Assembly (NCBI GenBank): GCA_024123955.1
Contig: CP099652.1
Span: 62,001 to 126,000, forward strand
Source of the DNA: Oxalobacteraceae bacterium OTU3CINTB1
Lineage (GTDB): Bacteria > Pseudomonadota > Gammaproteobacteria > Burkholderiales > Burkholderiaceae_D
Direction of reading: 5' to 3'
Length of the DNA stretch: 64,000 nucleotides
Below the pieces are notes generated by a model. That model saw only the letters and a program-made list of their open reading frames with translations, had not been told where the DNA came from and did not search any database. Each line of letters starts with the position of its first letter. Position 1 is the stretch's first letter. The translations under genes and the position numbers were made by a program. Of this stretch, positions 54,706 to 64,000 are shown piece by piece.

Positions 54706-56811
54706 TTACTTCTTGGCCGGCTCGGGCTTCGAGCCGAACCGCACCTGCGTCGCCTGTTTCAGCGCGGCGGCGCAGTCGACCGCTTCCACATTGCCGGGAT
54801 TAATCAACGGCACCACCGCCGCCAGCGGATTGATGATGCCCAGCGCCACGGCGGCGCCGGCCTTGAGCGCCAGCGGTCCCTTGGCCACGCCGACGTCCGG
54901 ATTGGAGAACGTGCCCCGCGCGTACAGCGGCGTGCGCAGCGAAATGATGCGCACGCCCTTGGTCTTCGGCTTGACGTCGAGGTTCAGGCGCTCGTTGGCC
55001 AGATCGATGCTGCCGGTGACGTCGACGACGGCCTCGTCGGTGTCGACGACGAAGCGCCGCGTTTGCGCCTGGCCCTTCTCGACGACGAAATCGCTGGCCA
55101 CGCAGTTCAGCTGCACCTGCTTGTCGCCGAACATTTTGACGAAAACGGCGTTGGCGATGTTCAGGCCGGCCGCCTCGAGCACGAACTTGCTGACCGAGCC
55201 CTCGCTGACGGTCGCGCCCAGTTCGCCGCTGGCGGTCGCCAGCATCGACGACACCGAGTTGCCGGTGCCGGCTAGCGCGGCGTCGCCGTTGACCTCGCCC
55301 ACGCTGGCCTGCATCGCCTGCAATTTCGGGAACAGCTGGCGGATCTTCAGGTGGCGCGCGGCCAGCTTGATCTGCGCCTGGATCGGATTCTTGCCGCCGT
55401 CGAGCGTGATGTTGGAGGTGACGTTGCCGCCGGCCATGCCGAAGTTCAGCGGCGTCAGCGTCAATACCTTGTTCTTCATGCGGATCTGGGTTTCGATATT
55501 CTCCAGCGGAATATCGTGCGTGCGCACCAGCTTCTTGCCGGAGAATTTGACGTCGGCGTCGAGCGCGTCCCACTTGGCGGTATTGAATTGTTCGACCGGC
55601 AGCGCCTTGCCCGCCGGCTGGTTCGGTTTCTTGTCGCGCGCGGCCTTGTCGGCGTTGCTCTCGGCGCCAATGCTCGGCCCCAGGTCGGCCAGCCGCAGCT
55701 GGTTGGAGGTCAGCGTGCCGGTCAGCAGTGGACGAGGCTTACGCGGACTGTAGCTCAAGGTGCCGTGCAGGTCGCTGCCGCCGACGGTGCCGGTGAAGTT
55801 GCGGTAGGTCCAGTTCCACACGGCGCCCTCCTTCTTGCCGCCCAGGCGGCCGGTGGTGGCGTAGGCGGGCGTCTCCGGCAGCAGCACGCCGGTCAGCGGA
55901 TACAGGTCCGCCATGCTGGCGCCGGCCAGCGACAGTTTCAGGTCGATGCCGGACAGCGAGCGCGGATCGGTCAAGGTGCCTTCGATGGCGATCTTGTTCT
56001 TGCCCGCCATGGCGTTGGCCTGAATCGGGAAGGTGTTGTGTTCGTCCTGCAGCGACAGCACCGCGCCGGTTTTGCCGCCCCCGGTCACCGGCGCGCCGCG
56101 ATACGTGCCGCCCAGTTCGAAGCGCAGGCCGTAGGGGCTGCCAGTGCGGTTGTCGCCGGCCTGGGCGGTGGTCTTGCCAGCGGACCGGTCGGCCGGCTTC
56201 TCATCGGCTTTGTCGTCGGCCGTGGCGTCGGCGTCGTTCGGATTGATCGTGGTCGCCTTCGCGCGCAGGTCCAGCTTGATGCCGTCGTCGAGGTAGCGCA
56301 GGCTGCCCTCGCGGAACGCCAGGCGGCGGATGTCGACCTCCCACTCCGACGGGCCGTTATCCTTGAAGGTCCAGGTATTGCTGCCGTCGGCGCGGCGCTG
56401 GGCCGCCACCTCCAGCTTGTCCAGTTCCAGGTTGGTGATCACCACTTCCTTGTGCAGCAGCGGCAGCGTGTGCATCGCCACGACGATATTGCCCACGCTG
56501 GCCAGGCGCGGACCGGTGGTGGTCCAGGACGGATTGACGACATACACATCCTTGGCGCTGATTTCGGGGCGCGGCACATAACGGCGCCATCCCGGCTCGG
56601 CCGGATCGCCCTGGCGGAAGCGCACATCCAGGTCGCCCTTGATGGCGAACTCGCGCCCGATGGTCTGCGACACCTTGTCGTTGATGTAGGGACGGGCGCG
56701 GTTCCAGTCGAACGTCAGCACGAAGATGACGAGTGCCACCAGCAGCACCAGCAGTGCGGCGAGGAAATAGTAAACAATGGTCAGTGGGCGCGATCTTCTC
56801 ATGCGGTCCAT
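54706..56811 (-). CDS. AsmA-family protein
   Basis: 701 residues with one N-terminal membrane helix (about 10-33: IVYYFLAALLVLLVALVIFV) and a long periplasmic AsmA-type body (FDWNRARPYINDKVSQTIGREF at the start; C-terminal AsmA_2 part with VDVTGSIDLANERLNLDVKP). Recent work places AsmA-like proteins in lipid transport between the membranes and in outer-membrane homeostasis. It starts 31 bases after the GT2 gene on the same strand, so it could be the last gene of the acyl-CoA dehydrogenase operon. Confidence 0.85.
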   Translation of the reverse strand: MDRMRRSRPLTIVYYFLAALLVLLVALVIFVLTFDWNRARPYINDKVSQTIGREFAIKGDLDVRFRQGDPAEPGWRRYVPRPEISAKDVYVVNPSWTTTGPRLASVGNIVVAMHTLPLLHKEVVITNLELDKLEVAAQRRADGSNTWTFKDNGPSEWEVDIRRLAFREGSLRYLDDGIKLDLRAKATTINPNDADATADDKADEKPADRSAGKTTAQAGDNRTGSPYGLRFELGGTYRGAPVTGGGKTGAVLSLQDEHNTFPIQANAMAGKNKIAIEGTLTDPRSLSGIDLKLSLAGASMADLYPLTGVLLPETPAYATTGRLGGKKEGAVWNWTYRNFTGTVGGSDLHGTLSYSPRKPRPLLTGTLTSNQLRLADLGPSIGAESNADKAARDKKPNQPAGKALPVEQFNTAKWDALDADVKFSGKKLVRTHDIPLENIETQIRMKNKVLTLTPLNFGMAGGNVTSNITLDGGKNPIQAQIKLAARHLKIRQLFPKLQAMQASVGEVNGDAALAGTGNSVSSMLATASGELGATVSEGSVSKFVLEAAGLNIANAVFVKMFGDKQVQLNCVASDFVVEKGQAQTRRFVVDTDEAVVDVTGSIDLANERLNLDVKPKTKGVRIISLRTPLYARGTFSNPDVGVAKGPLALKAGAAVALGIINPLAAVVPLINPGNVEAVDCAAALKQATQVRFGSKPEPAKK

Positions 56812-56842
56812 GCTACGCCTCGATCACGCCAGGTTATGTGAG

Positions 56843-57571
56843 CTACTCAACAAAACCGGCAAATCCGCCGGCAGGGCGGCGCGCGCTGGCGGCATAGCGC
56901 AGCAAGGTGTCGCCGAAGCCGCCGCTGGCCTTGGGGTCGCGGCGCGCGCTCGTCACCACGCGCGGCGCCGAGCTCCAGGCGAAACGCGCACCGCAGCGCT
57001 CCAGCGCCGCCACCAGCGCCACATCCTCGCCGCAGGCCAGCGCCTCGAAGCCGCCGGCCCGCAGATAGGCCGCCGCCGACACGCCCAGGTTGGCGCCGTG
57101 GATGTGGCGGTGGCCGTCGGCGTCGGTGTAGCCAAGGTGGAAGTGGCGGCGCAGCGCCTCGGCGTCGTCCAGGTGCGGCGACCAGTCGTCGACCGCGATG
57201 GTGCCGCAGACGACATCGACGTCCAGGCCCAGTTGCACCGCCAGCCACGCCGGCGAGACGCGCGTGTCGGCGTCGGTGAAGGCGAGCCAGCGGGCGCCGA
57301 GCGCCAGCAAACACGCGGCGCCGGCCGCGCGGGCCGCGCCGACGTTGCGGAATGCGACCACGAGGCCGCCGACCACGCAACAATCCTGCACGCGATGGCG
57401 CGCATGGCGCTCGACGATCGCGCGCGAGCCGTCGCTGCAGCTGTCGAGCACCACCATGACATGCACCGGCTCGCCGCCCAGCGCGCCATCGCCGGCGGCG
57501 ACGCGGATCGCCCCCAGGCACTGTTCCAGTTCGCGCTCCTCGTTGTGGGCCGGGATGATCACGCCGATCAT
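56843..57571 (-). CDS. Small GT2-family glycosyltransferase
   Basis: 242 residues forming a GT-A domain without membrane helices. IGVIIPAHNEERELEQCL, VVLDSCSDGSR and ALGARWLAFTDADTRVSPAW (DxD region) are intact; GANLGVSAAAYLRAGGFE and GEDVAL are acceptor-side motifs. The start at 57571 overlaps the methyltransferase stop by one base. It probably adds one sugar to the product of the neighbouring genes. It is smaller than NodC-type synthases, which carry membrane helices. Confidence 0.85.
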   Translation of the reverse strand: MIGVIIPAHNEERELEQCLGAIRVAAGDGALGGEPVHVMVVLDSCSDGSRAIVERHARHRVQDCCVVGGLVVAFRNVGAARAAGAACLLALGARWLAFTDADTRVSPAWLAVQLGLDVDVVCGTIAVDDWSPHLDDAEALRRHFHLGYTDADGHRHIHGANLGVSAAAYLRAGGFEALACGEDVALVAALERCGARFAWSSAPRVVTSARRDPKASGGFGDTLLRYAASARRPAGGFAGFVE

Positions 57572-58209
57572 CAGGCCAGGCCCTCTTGCTGCGCCACCGA
57601 GTCGGCGCTGCCGGACCAGACGTCGAGCAGGAAGTCGTCCTCGCTGTGGCGCAGCAGGCGATGCAGGCCCGGCGTGGCGTCGAACACGGTGTGCACGCTG
57701 TCGGTGTTCAGGCGGCGGTCGGCGAACGGCCGGCGCCAGTGGCACATGACCAGGGTGCCGCCGTCGGCCAGCCCATCGACGCAGCACTGGCGCAGCCGCA
57801 GCAAGGCCGGTTCGTCGAGATAGTAGGCCATCTCGCTGATGACGATCAGGTCGAACGAGGCGTCGGCCGGCCAATCCTGCGGAATATGCTGCTGGCGGAT
57901 CGTCACGCGCGCGGCGTCGCTTGGGTCCTCGCGCAGCATGCGCCGGCGCGTCAGCACCACCGCCTCGGCCGACAGGTCGCTCGCCAGCAAGCGCTCGGCG
58001 CGGTGGGCCAGCGCCGCCGTCAGCTCGCCGTTGCCGCAGGCCGGTTCGAACGCGCTGCGGTAGCGCTGGCGCGGCAGGGAGGCCAGCAGGATGTCGCGCT
58101 TGCGCTGCTCGTACCAGCGCTGGCGCACTTTCCACGGATCGGCGTCCTGCTGGTACAACTGCTGGAAGTGCGCGAGCGGATCGAAGTCGGAGGGTAGTGA
58201 GGTCGTCAT
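57571..58209 (-). CDS. NodS-like SAM-dependent methyltransferase
   Basis: 212 residues. The N-terminal motif DADPWKVRQRWYEQRKRDIL and the SAM motif region FEPACGNGELTAALA match the NodS family, whose founding member N-methylates deacetylated chitooligosaccharide in Nod-factor synthesis. LIVISEMAYYLDEPAL is motif II/III. The start at 58209 is set by the overlap with the PIG-L stop; 35 upstream in-frame residues are not protein-like. Next to a deacetylase and a glycosyltransferase, an amino group on a sugar or sphingoid-like acceptor is a likely target. Confidence 0.85.
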   Translation of the reverse strand: MTTSLPSDFDPLAHFQQLYQQDADPWKVRQRWYEQRKRDILLASLPRQRYRSAFEPACGNGELTAALAHRAERLLASDLSAEAVVLTRRRMLREDPSDAARVTIRQQHIPQDWPADASFDLIVISEMAYYLDEPALLRLRQCCVDGLADGGTLVMCHWRRPFADRRLNTDSVHTVFDATPGLHRLLRHSEDDFLLDVWSGSADSVAQQEGLA

Positions 58210-58997
58210 GTGAAGTAGATTTCGTAGGGATGCAGCAAGCGCGCCAGCACATGCGGCGGCAGGATGGCCGGCTGGCCGGTGGACGGATCGTCGTGCAGCT
58301 GGCTGGTGAAGCAATCGACCGCCGCGCGCTTGCGCCGCAGTTCATCCTCGCCCAGCGCCAGGCGGCGCGCGCGGCGCCACGGCAGGCGTGCATCGCCCGG
58401 CGCCGCCCAGTGCCAGCTCCACACCGGCATCTCGATCAACGTCGCGCGGCAGGCGCCGGCGGCCATCGCGGCGGCCAGTCCGCACGCCTCGTGGTCCGGA
58501 TGGCCGTCCTGGCGCCAGGTGACGAAGACCACGTCGTCCGGCCGCAGCATCTGCCGCAGCAGCGTGTGCAGCTGGTCGAGCGATGCGGCGACCGCGCCGT
58601 CGGGCAGCCGGGCGCGCAAGACCTGCGGCGCCGGTTTGCCGGCCGACGCGTTCAATCCCAACGCGCCCAGGGCGGCGTCGGTTTCGCGCGGGCGCAGGCG
58701 CGCCAGCTGTTCCGGCGTGATCGTCGTCGAACCCGGATGGCTGCCGGTGCCGTCGGTCACCGCCACCAGCACCGTGGGACTGCCTTGCGCGGCCAGCAGT
58801 TGCAGCAGCCCGCCGCAGGCCAGCACCTCGTCATCCGGATGCGGGGCGACGATGACGGCGCGGCGTCCCGGCGGCACCAGGGCGGCGGCGGACACCGGCG
58901 GCAAATCCTGTAACCCGCCCCAGGCCTGCCAGCTGGCGTCGGGCGTGCCTTCCCCAGCGATGTGGCGTTCGGCGGCGTGGTTGATCATAGCGCCCAT
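58206..58997 (-). CDS. PIG-L family deacetylase
   Basis: A 263-residue LmbE/PIG-L zinc hydrolase. The metal motif is in VIVAPHPDDEVLACGGLL (Asp-Asp-Glu), with the distal His in WRQDGHPDHEACG. The family removes acetyl from N-acetylglucosaminyl groups (GlcNAc-PI, mycothiol and bacillithiol precursors, antibiotics). The ATG at 58997 follows a strong GGAGGAG site within the acyl-CoA dehydrogenase 3' end, overlapping it by 13 bases. Its stop overlaps the methyltransferase start. Confidence 0.9.
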   Translation of the reverse strand: MGAMINHAAERHIAGEGTPDASWQAWGGLQDLPPVSAAALVPPGRRAVIVAPHPDDEVLACGGLLQLLAAQGSPTVLVAVTDGTGSHPGSTTITPEQLARLRPRETDAALGALGLNASAGKPAPQVLRARLPDGAVAASLDQLHTLLRQMLRPDDVVFVTWRQDGHPDHEACGLAAAMAAGACRATLIEMPVWSWHWAAPGDARLPWRRARRLALGEDELRRKRAAVDCFTSQLHDDPSTGQPAILPPHVLARLLHPYEIYFT

Positions 58998-60076
58998 GGC
59001 GACTCCTCCGACTCGGACAACATGCGTCCCAGCGCCGCCAGATCGCGCTCGGCATGGCTCTGGCGCAGAAACACCGGCAGGTCGGCCGCAAGCCGGGCGA
59101 AGTGCGGGTCGCGGCACAGCGGCGTGGCGCCCAGCGCGCGCGTGGCGTGCTGCAGCACCAGCGTGGCCGCCGCTTCGACGGCCAGGCGCGCGCGCAGCGC
59201 CAGCACGCCGGCGTCGGCCTCCGGATCGGCATCGATGGCGGCGGCGGATTCGCGCAGCACCGCCGCCGCGCCGGCCAGCGCGATGTCCGCCATGCCCAGT
59301 TGTGCGAGGCGGTGCGGATCGGCCGCCTGGCGCGCGGCGCCGGCGCGCACCGCCGCGAGCAGGGAATCGGCGATGGCTCGCGCCGCCCCGTACCAGCAGG
59401 CTGCGATGCCGGCGCCGCCGTGCCAGAATCCCGGACGCCGCACATACGCTCCGGAGACGCCCACCAGCTGCGCCTCGGCGTTGTCGAACACCACGTCGAC
59501 GCTGGCGCTGCCGGCCATGCCGACCGCGTGCCAGCCGCCGGCCGTCACCGTCACGCCGGGCTGGTCGAGGGCGACGGCGGCCAACCAGGGCAGGCCTTCC
59601 TCGTCCCAGCAACTGACCAGCGCGTGGTCCAGCGTCGCGGCGCCCGAACACCACAGCTTGCGGCCAGACAGGCGCACCGCGCCACTTGTGGATCGATGCA
59701 CCGTGACCCTGCCGTCGGGCGGTTCGGCGCACCAGACACCCCACAACGTTCCCGGCGCGGCCGGCGCCCCCAGCTCGGCCAGGATGGCGAGGGCGTCGGT
59801 GTGGCCTTCGTAGAGCTTGAGCAGGCTTAGATCATGGCCCGCCACCTCCGCCAGAGCGCGCCAGCGCTGCGCCGTGGCGCCGCCTCCCGGCGGCGGCAGG
59901 CGGTCAAGCCGCCCGTCCACGATGCGCCGCAGCAGCTGTCCGGCGCCGGCCGCGCCGCCGCGCTCGGGCAGCAGCAAGCGGCGCAGCGCGGCCGGCATGT
60001 CGCTGCCCGCTGCGGGTAGGCGGGGCGGCGGCGGGACGGACGGCGATGCCGCGATGATCGATAACTGGGACGGCAT
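58985..60076 (-). CDS. Acyl-CoA dehydrogenase-family protein
   Basis: 363 residues. The order of parts fits the acyl-CoA dehydrogenase fold. An N-terminal helical part has GHDLSLLKLYEGHTDALAIL. A middle beta domain has LWGVWCAEPPDGRV, LSGRKLWCSGAATLDHALV and GWHAVGMAGSASVDVVFDN. A C-terminal helix bundle has REDPHF-like and SHAERDLAALGRML segments. The usual catalytic Glu could not be placed with confidence. As head of a four-gene overlapping operon with PIG-L, NodS-like and GT2 genes, it may act on an acyl or amino intermediate rather than in beta-oxidation (inference). Confidence 0.82.
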   Translation of the reverse strand: MPSQLSIIAASPSVPPPPRLPAAGSDMPAALRRLLLPERGGAAGAGQLLRRIVDGRLDRLPPPGGGATAQRWRALAEVAGHDLSLLKLYEGHTDALAILAELGAPAAPGTLWGVWCAEPPDGRVTVHRSTSGAVRLSGRKLWCSGAATLDHALVSCWDEEGLPWLAAVALDQPGVTVTAGGWHAVGMAGSASVDVVFDNAEAQLVGVSGAYVRRPGFWHGGAGIAACWYGAARAIADSLLAAVRAGAARQAADPHRLAQLGMADIALAGAAAVLRESAAAIDADPEADAGVLALRARLAVEAAATLVLQHATRALGATPLCRDPHFARLAADLPVFLRQSHAERDLAALGRMLSESEESPWAL

Positions 60077-60258
60077 GACGATCCATTCGAAATGTTGTGG
60101 GAAGCGATCTCATCATGCTGCGGCACAGCTCTGCTGTATGTTCGCTTGGACACAATAGTCGCCAATCAACTTCTTCCGCGCGGTACCCCGCCCGCCATGC
60201 CGGGTAGAATGAAAAACCGGCGCTCCCCGCCCGACCTTTCCTTGCGTCATCATCCTCA
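60077..60258. promoter_or_regulatory. Divergent intergenic region between the acyl-CoA dehydrogenase operon and the lhr-type gene
   Basis: 182 bases that must hold the promoters of both diverging units. AT-richer patches occur around 60085-60175. No clear operator, dyad or gene was seen. Confidence 0.4.
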
Positions 60259-63200
60259 ATGAAACCCCGTGAAAATATTGATATCTGGCACGACTTCCAT
60301 CCCGCCGTGGCGGCGTGGTTCCGCGCCAGCTTTCCCGCCGCCACCGAGGCGCAGCGGCGCGCGTGGCCGCTGATCCAGGGCGGCTCGCCGACGCTGATCG
60401 CCGCGCCGACCGGCTCCGGCAAGACCCTGACCGCCTTCCTGGCCGCCATCGACGCGCTGGTGCGCGAGAGCGGCGACACGCCCTTGCCGGACCAGACGCG
60501 GGTGCTGTACGTGTCGCCGCTCAAGGCGCTGTCGAACGATATCCGCGTCAACCTGCTGGCGCCATTGGAAGGCATCGACCGCGAGCTGGCCGCGATGGCG
60601 CTGCCGCCGCACGGCATCCGCGCCGCCGTGCGCACCGGCGACACCACCCAGGCCGAGCGCAACGCCATGCGCCGCCGGCCGCCGCACATCCTGGTCTCGA
60701 CGCCGGAGTCGCTGTACGTGCTGCTCGGCTCCGACAGCGGACGCGCCATGCTGGCCGGCGTGCGCACCGTGATCGTCGACGAGATCCACGCCGTCGCCGG
60801 CGGCAAGCGCGGGAGTCATCTGTCGCTCAGCCTCGAACGGCTCGACGCGCTGTGCAAGGCGGGCGGGCAGCGCGCGCCGGTGCGCATCGGCCTGTCGGCC
60901 ACGCAAAAGCCGCTGTCGGCGGTGGCGCGCTTCCTGGCCGGGGGTGATAACGACTCCGGCCGCGATTGCGCGGTGGTCGACGTCGGCCACGTGCGCGCCC
61001 GCGACCTCGGGCTGGAACTGCCGCCGGTGCCGCTGGAGGCGGTCATGCCCAACGAGGTGTGGGAGCGCGTCTACGACCGGCTGGCCGAATTGACCGTCCT
61101 GCACCGCACCACGCTGGTGTTCGTCAACACCCGGCGCATGGCCGAACGCATGGCGCGCCACCTGGGCGAGCGCCTCGGCGCCGAACACGTGGCCGCGCAC
61201 CACGGCAGCCTGGCCAAGGAATACCGGCTCGACGCCGAGCAACGCCTCAAGCGCGGCGATCTGCGCGTGCTGATCGCCACCGCCTCGCTGGAGCTGGGCA
61301 TCGACATCGGCGACGTCGATCTGGTGTGCCAGATCGGCTCCCCACGCGGCATCGCCTCGTTTTTGCAGCGCGTGGGCCGCTCCGGCCACCACGTCGGCGG
61401 CCTGCCTAAGGGCCGCCTGTTCCCCACCTCGCGCGACGACCTGGTCGAATGCGCGGCGCTGCTCGACTGCGTTCGCCGCGATGAACTCGACGCGCTGCGC
61501 ATCCCGGTCGCGCCGCTCGACGTGCTGGCGCAGCAGATCGTCGCCGAAGTGGGCGGACGCGAATGGCGCGAGGACGAGCTGTTCGACCTGGTGCGCGGCG
61601 CCGCGCCGTACGCGGCACTGGAACGGACACGCTTCGACGCCGTGCTGCGCATGCTCACCGAAGGCTACACCGGCCGCCAGGGCGTGCGCGGCGCCTACCT
61701 GCACCGCGACGCCGTCAGCGGCACCGTCCGCGCGCGGCGCGGCGGCAAGCTGACCGCCGTCACCTCCGGCGGCACCATCCCCGACAACGCCGACTTCACC
61801 GTGGTGCTCGAGCCGCAGGGCCACAACATCGGCACCGTGCACGAGGACTTCGCCGTCGAGAGCCTGGCCGGCGACGTTTTCCAGCTCGGGAATACCTCCT
61901 ACCGCATCCAGCGCGTGGAGGCGGGCAAGGTGCGGGTCGAGGACGCCCACGGCGCCGCCCCCAACATCCCGTTCTGGCTGGGCGAGGCGCCGGGTCGCAG
62001 CGACGAACTGTCGGCCGGCGTGGCGCGCCTGCGCGGCGAGATCGACCGCCTTCTCGGCGAGAAGGAAGGCGGCGCCGCCATCGACCATGCCACCGACTGG
62101 CTGTTCGAGCACCTTGGTCTGAACGACGACGCCGCCGGCCAGATCGTCGACTACCTGGCCCGCGCGCGCTCCGCGCTCGGCGCGCTGCCGACCCGCGACA
62201 TCCTGGTGATGGAGCGCTTCTTCGACGCCTCGGGCGGCATGCAGCTGGTGCTGCATTCGCCGTACGGCAGCCGCATCAACCGGGCCTGGGGACTGGCGCT
62301 GCGAAAGCGCTTCTGCCGAACCTTCAACTTCGAGCTGCAGGCCGCCGCCACCGAGGACGCGATCGTGCTGTCGCTGTCGGACACCCACAGCTTTCCGCTC
62401 GACGAGGTGTGGCGCTACCTGCGCTCGGGCAGCGCCGAGCATGTGCTGATCCAGGCGCTGCTCGACGCGCCACTGTTCAACGTGCGGTGGCGCTGGAACG
62501 CCACGACCGCGCTGGCCCTGCCACGCTACGCAGGCGGCCGCAAGGTCGCGCCGCAGCTGCAACGCATGAAGAGCGACGACCTGCTGGCCGCCGTCTTCCC
62601 CGACCAGGCGGCGTGCCTGGAGAACATCGTCGGCGAGCGCGAGCTGCCCAGCCATCCGCTGGTCGACCAGACGCTCGACGACTGCCTGCACGAGGCGATG
62701 GACAGCGAGGGCTGGCTGGCCCTGCTGCGCCGCATGGAGGCGGGCGAAGTGCGGCTGCTGTCGCGCGACCTGCCGGCGCCTTCGCCGCTGGCGATGGAAA
62801 TCCTCAACGCCCGGCCCTACGCCTTCCTCGACGACGCCCCGCTGGAGGAACGCCGCACGCAGGCGGTGGTCAACCGCCGCTGGACCGATCCCGCCTCCAC
62901 CGACGACCTGGGCGCGCTCGACGCCGGCGCCATCGAGGCGGTGGCCGCCGAAGCCTGGCCCGGCCCGCGCAACGGCGACGAAATGCACGAGGCGCTGATG
63001 TCGCTGGCCTGCATCACCGAAGACGAGGCGGCGGCCGGCGACGGCTGGCGCGTGCTGCTGGCGGCACTGGCCGCCGGCGGCCGGGCGACGCGCCTGCACG
63101 GCGGCGGCGCCGACCTGTGGGTGGCGCTGGAACGCCTGGCGTGCCTGCGCGCGGCCTACCCGGACGCCGTCGCCACGCCGGCGCTGGCGATACCGGAGCG

Positions 63201-64000
63201 CCTTGCGGCCAACGACTGCGACGAGCCGTGGACACGCGACGACGCGCTGGTCGAGATCCTGCGCGCGCGCCTGAGCGGCTTCGGCCCGCAACCGCTGGCC
63301 GCCATCGCCGGCCCGCTCGGTCTGCCGGAGGGCGACACCGCCATCGCGCTGGCCCGGCTCGAAAGCGAAGGCTATGTGATGCGCGGGCGCTTCACCCCCG
63401 GCGCCACTGGCGAGGAATGGTGCGAACGGCACCTGCTGGCGCGCATCCACCGCTACACCATCAAAAGCCTGAGGCGCGAGATCGAACCGGTCGAACGCCA
63501 GGATTTCATGCGCTTCCTGTTCGAGTGGCAGCACCTGGCCGAGGATGCGCGGCTGCGCGGCAGTGAGTCGCTGCCCACGATACTGGCGCAGCTGGAGGGC
63601 TACGAGGCGGCCGCCGGCGCCTGGGAAAGCGAGCTGCTGGCGCTGCGCATGGAGGACTACTCGATGCTGTGGCTCGATGACTTGTGCCGCGCCGGCAAAG
63701 TGGTCTGGACGCGGGTCGGCGCGCCGGCCAGCGCCGCCGGCGGCCCGGTGCGCGCCACGCCGCTGGTGCTGCTGCCGCGCCGCCAGCTCGGCCTGTGGCA
63801 CGCGCTGCCGGCCGTCGCCGCCGAGGTGGAGGTGTCGCCGCGCGCGGCACGCGTGCTCGAGGCGCTGCGGCGCGAGGGCGCCATGTTCTTCGACGAGCTG
63901 TCGCGCGACGCCCGGTTGCTGCCGGTCGAACTGGAAACCACGCTGGGCGAGCTGGTGGCGACGGGGCTGGTCAACGCCGACAGCTACGCCGGCCTGCGCG
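60259..64000 (+). CDS. lhr: Lhr-family ATP-dependent DNA helicase, 3'-truncated by the window end
   Basis: At least 1247 residues in one open frame from the ATG at 60259 to the last base. It is a superfamily 2 helicase: Walker A APTGSGKT with K55, motif Ia [15 protein letters not shown] box D174-E175-I176-H177, motif III LSATQK, and motifs IV-VI with [22 protein letters not shown] and QRVGRSGH. The Lhr winged-helix and large C-terminal domains follow (PHGIR..., [30 protein letters not shown]). Lhr enzymes are 3'-5' DNA translocases linked to DNA repair. A large open frame on the opposite strand (60256-63801) is a shadow. Confidence 0.93.
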   Translation, partial: MKPRENIDIWHDFHPAVAAWFRASFPAATEAQRRAWPLIQGGSPTLIAAPTGSGKTLTAFLAAIDALVRESGDTPLPDQTRVLYVSPLKALSNDIRVNLLAPLEGIDRELAAMALPPHGIRAAVRTGDTTQAERNAMRRRPPHILVSTPESLYVLLGSDSGRAMLAGVRTVIVDEIHAVAGGKRGSHLSLSLERLDALCKAGGQRAPVRIGLSATQKPLSAVARFLAGGDNDSGRDCAVVDVGHVRARDLGLELPPVPLEAVMPNEVWERVYDRLAELTVLHRTTLVFVNTRRMAERMARHLGERLGAEHVAAHHGSLAKEYRLDAEQRLKRGDLRVLIATASLELGIDIGDVDLVCQIGSPRGIASFLQRVGRSGHHVGGLPKGRLFPTSRDDLVECAALLDCVRRDELDALRIPVAPLDVLAQQIVAEVGGREWREDELFDLVRGAAPYAALERTRFDAVLRMLTEGYTGRQGVRGAYLHRDAVSGTVRARRGGKLTAVTSGGTIPDNADFTVVLEPQGHNIGTVHEDFAVESLAGDVFQLGNTSYRIQRVEAGKVRVEDAHGAAPNIPFWLGEAPGRSDELSAGVARLRGEIDRLLGEKEGGAAIDHATDWLFEHLGLNDDAAGQIVDYLARARSALGALPTRDILVMERFFDASGGMQLVLHSPYGSRINRAWGLALRKRFCRTFNFELQAAATEDAIVLSLSDTHSFPLDEVWRYLRSGSAEHVLIQALLDAPLFNVRWRWNATTALALPRYAGGRKVAPQLQRMKSDDLLAAVFPDQAACLENIVGERELPSHPLVDQTLDDCLHEAMDSEGWLALLRRMEAGEVRLLSRDLPAPSPLAMEILNARPYAFLDDAPLEERRTQAVVNRRWTDPASTDDLGALDAGAIEAVAAEAWPGPRNGDEMHEALMSLACITEDEAAAGDGWRVLLAALAAGGRATRLHGGGADLWVALERLACLRAAYPDAVATPALAIPERLAANDCDEPWTRDDALVEILRARLSGFGPQPLAAIAGPLGLPEGDTAIALARLESEGYVMRGRFTPGATGEEWCERHLLARIHRYTIKSLRREIEPVERQDFMRFLFEWQHLAEDARLRGSESLPTILAQLEGYEAAAGAWESELLALRMEDYSMLWLDDLCRAGKVVWTRVGAPASAAGGPVRATPLVLLPRRQLGLWHALPAVAAEVEVSPRAARVLEALRREGAMFFDELSRDARLLPVELETTLGELVATGLVNADSYAGLR

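Noticed and set aside
60256..63801. 1181-codon open frame on the - strand
   Set aside because: It lies opposite the Lhr-type helicase, whose + strand frame has all SF2 motifs and runs off the window end. The - strand translation is low-complexity Gln/Arg/Ala-rich and has no recognisable domain.

Overview
The window is high-GC DNA from a betaproteobacterium, most likely an Oxalobacteraceae member of the Massilia/Duganella/Janthinobacterium group. This is inferred from the gene families, a PEP-CTERM protein, the GH15-otsBA trehalose block and the CzcCBA set; no rRNA or other phylogenetic marker is present. Almost all of the DNA is coding, and no tRNA, rRNA, CRISPR array, insertion sequence or prophage was recognised.

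Region 1 (1-17704, all + strand) is a surface-glycan or protein-glycosylation island. It holds two TPR/O-GlcNAc-transferase-like (GT41/SPINDLY) giants, one cut by the window edge and one that looks catalytically degenerate. It also has GT2 glycosyltransferases, a 3-acetamido-3,6-dideoxyhexose module (ketoisomerase, aminotransferase, acyltransferase) and a CDP-3,6-dideoxyhexose module (rfbF, rfbG, rfbH and an SDR). A split transketolase pair, an FkbM methyltransferase and a GT2-acetyltransferase fusion complete it. Many junctions are ATGA or TGATG overlaps, so the genes are probably co-transcribed.

Region 2 (17763-19526) has a CzcE-like and a SnoaL-like periplasmic protein, divergent from an OmpW porin. 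Region 3 (19600-30354, - strand) is a type I secretion ABC/HlyD pair behind a 2343-residue protein. That protein is built of about 258 octapeptides in a strict hierarchy: 8 aa, 7 octads, 27 octads (651 bp), followed by a Ca-binding-type C-terminal region.

Region 4 (31132-46268) is mixed: a GlxA-type regulator divergent from a DJ-1/PfpI gene, a cupin gene, a czcICBA heavy-metal efflux operon, an IorAB-type molybdenum hydroxylase, a 28-bp inverted-repeat element, a PAP2 phosphatase lipoprotein fused to autotransporter-type repeats, a PEP-CTERM protein and two small coiled-coil membrane proteins.

Region 5 (46337-54578) has an MscS channel, a trehalose operon whose OtsA carries its own membrane sensor-like module, and a hybrid histidine kinase. 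Region 6 (54706-60076, - strand) is a tightly overlapping acyl-CoA dehydrogenase / PIG-L deacetylase / NodS-like methyltransferase / GT2 operon followed by an AsmA protein. It looks like an uncharacterised small-molecule or glycolipid pathway. The window ends inside an Lhr-type helicase gene.

The best candidates for undescribed biology are the hierarchical octad protein with its secretion system, the branched-sugar hypothesis for the transketolase pair, and the acyl-CoA dehydrogenase/PIG-L/NodS/GT2 operon.
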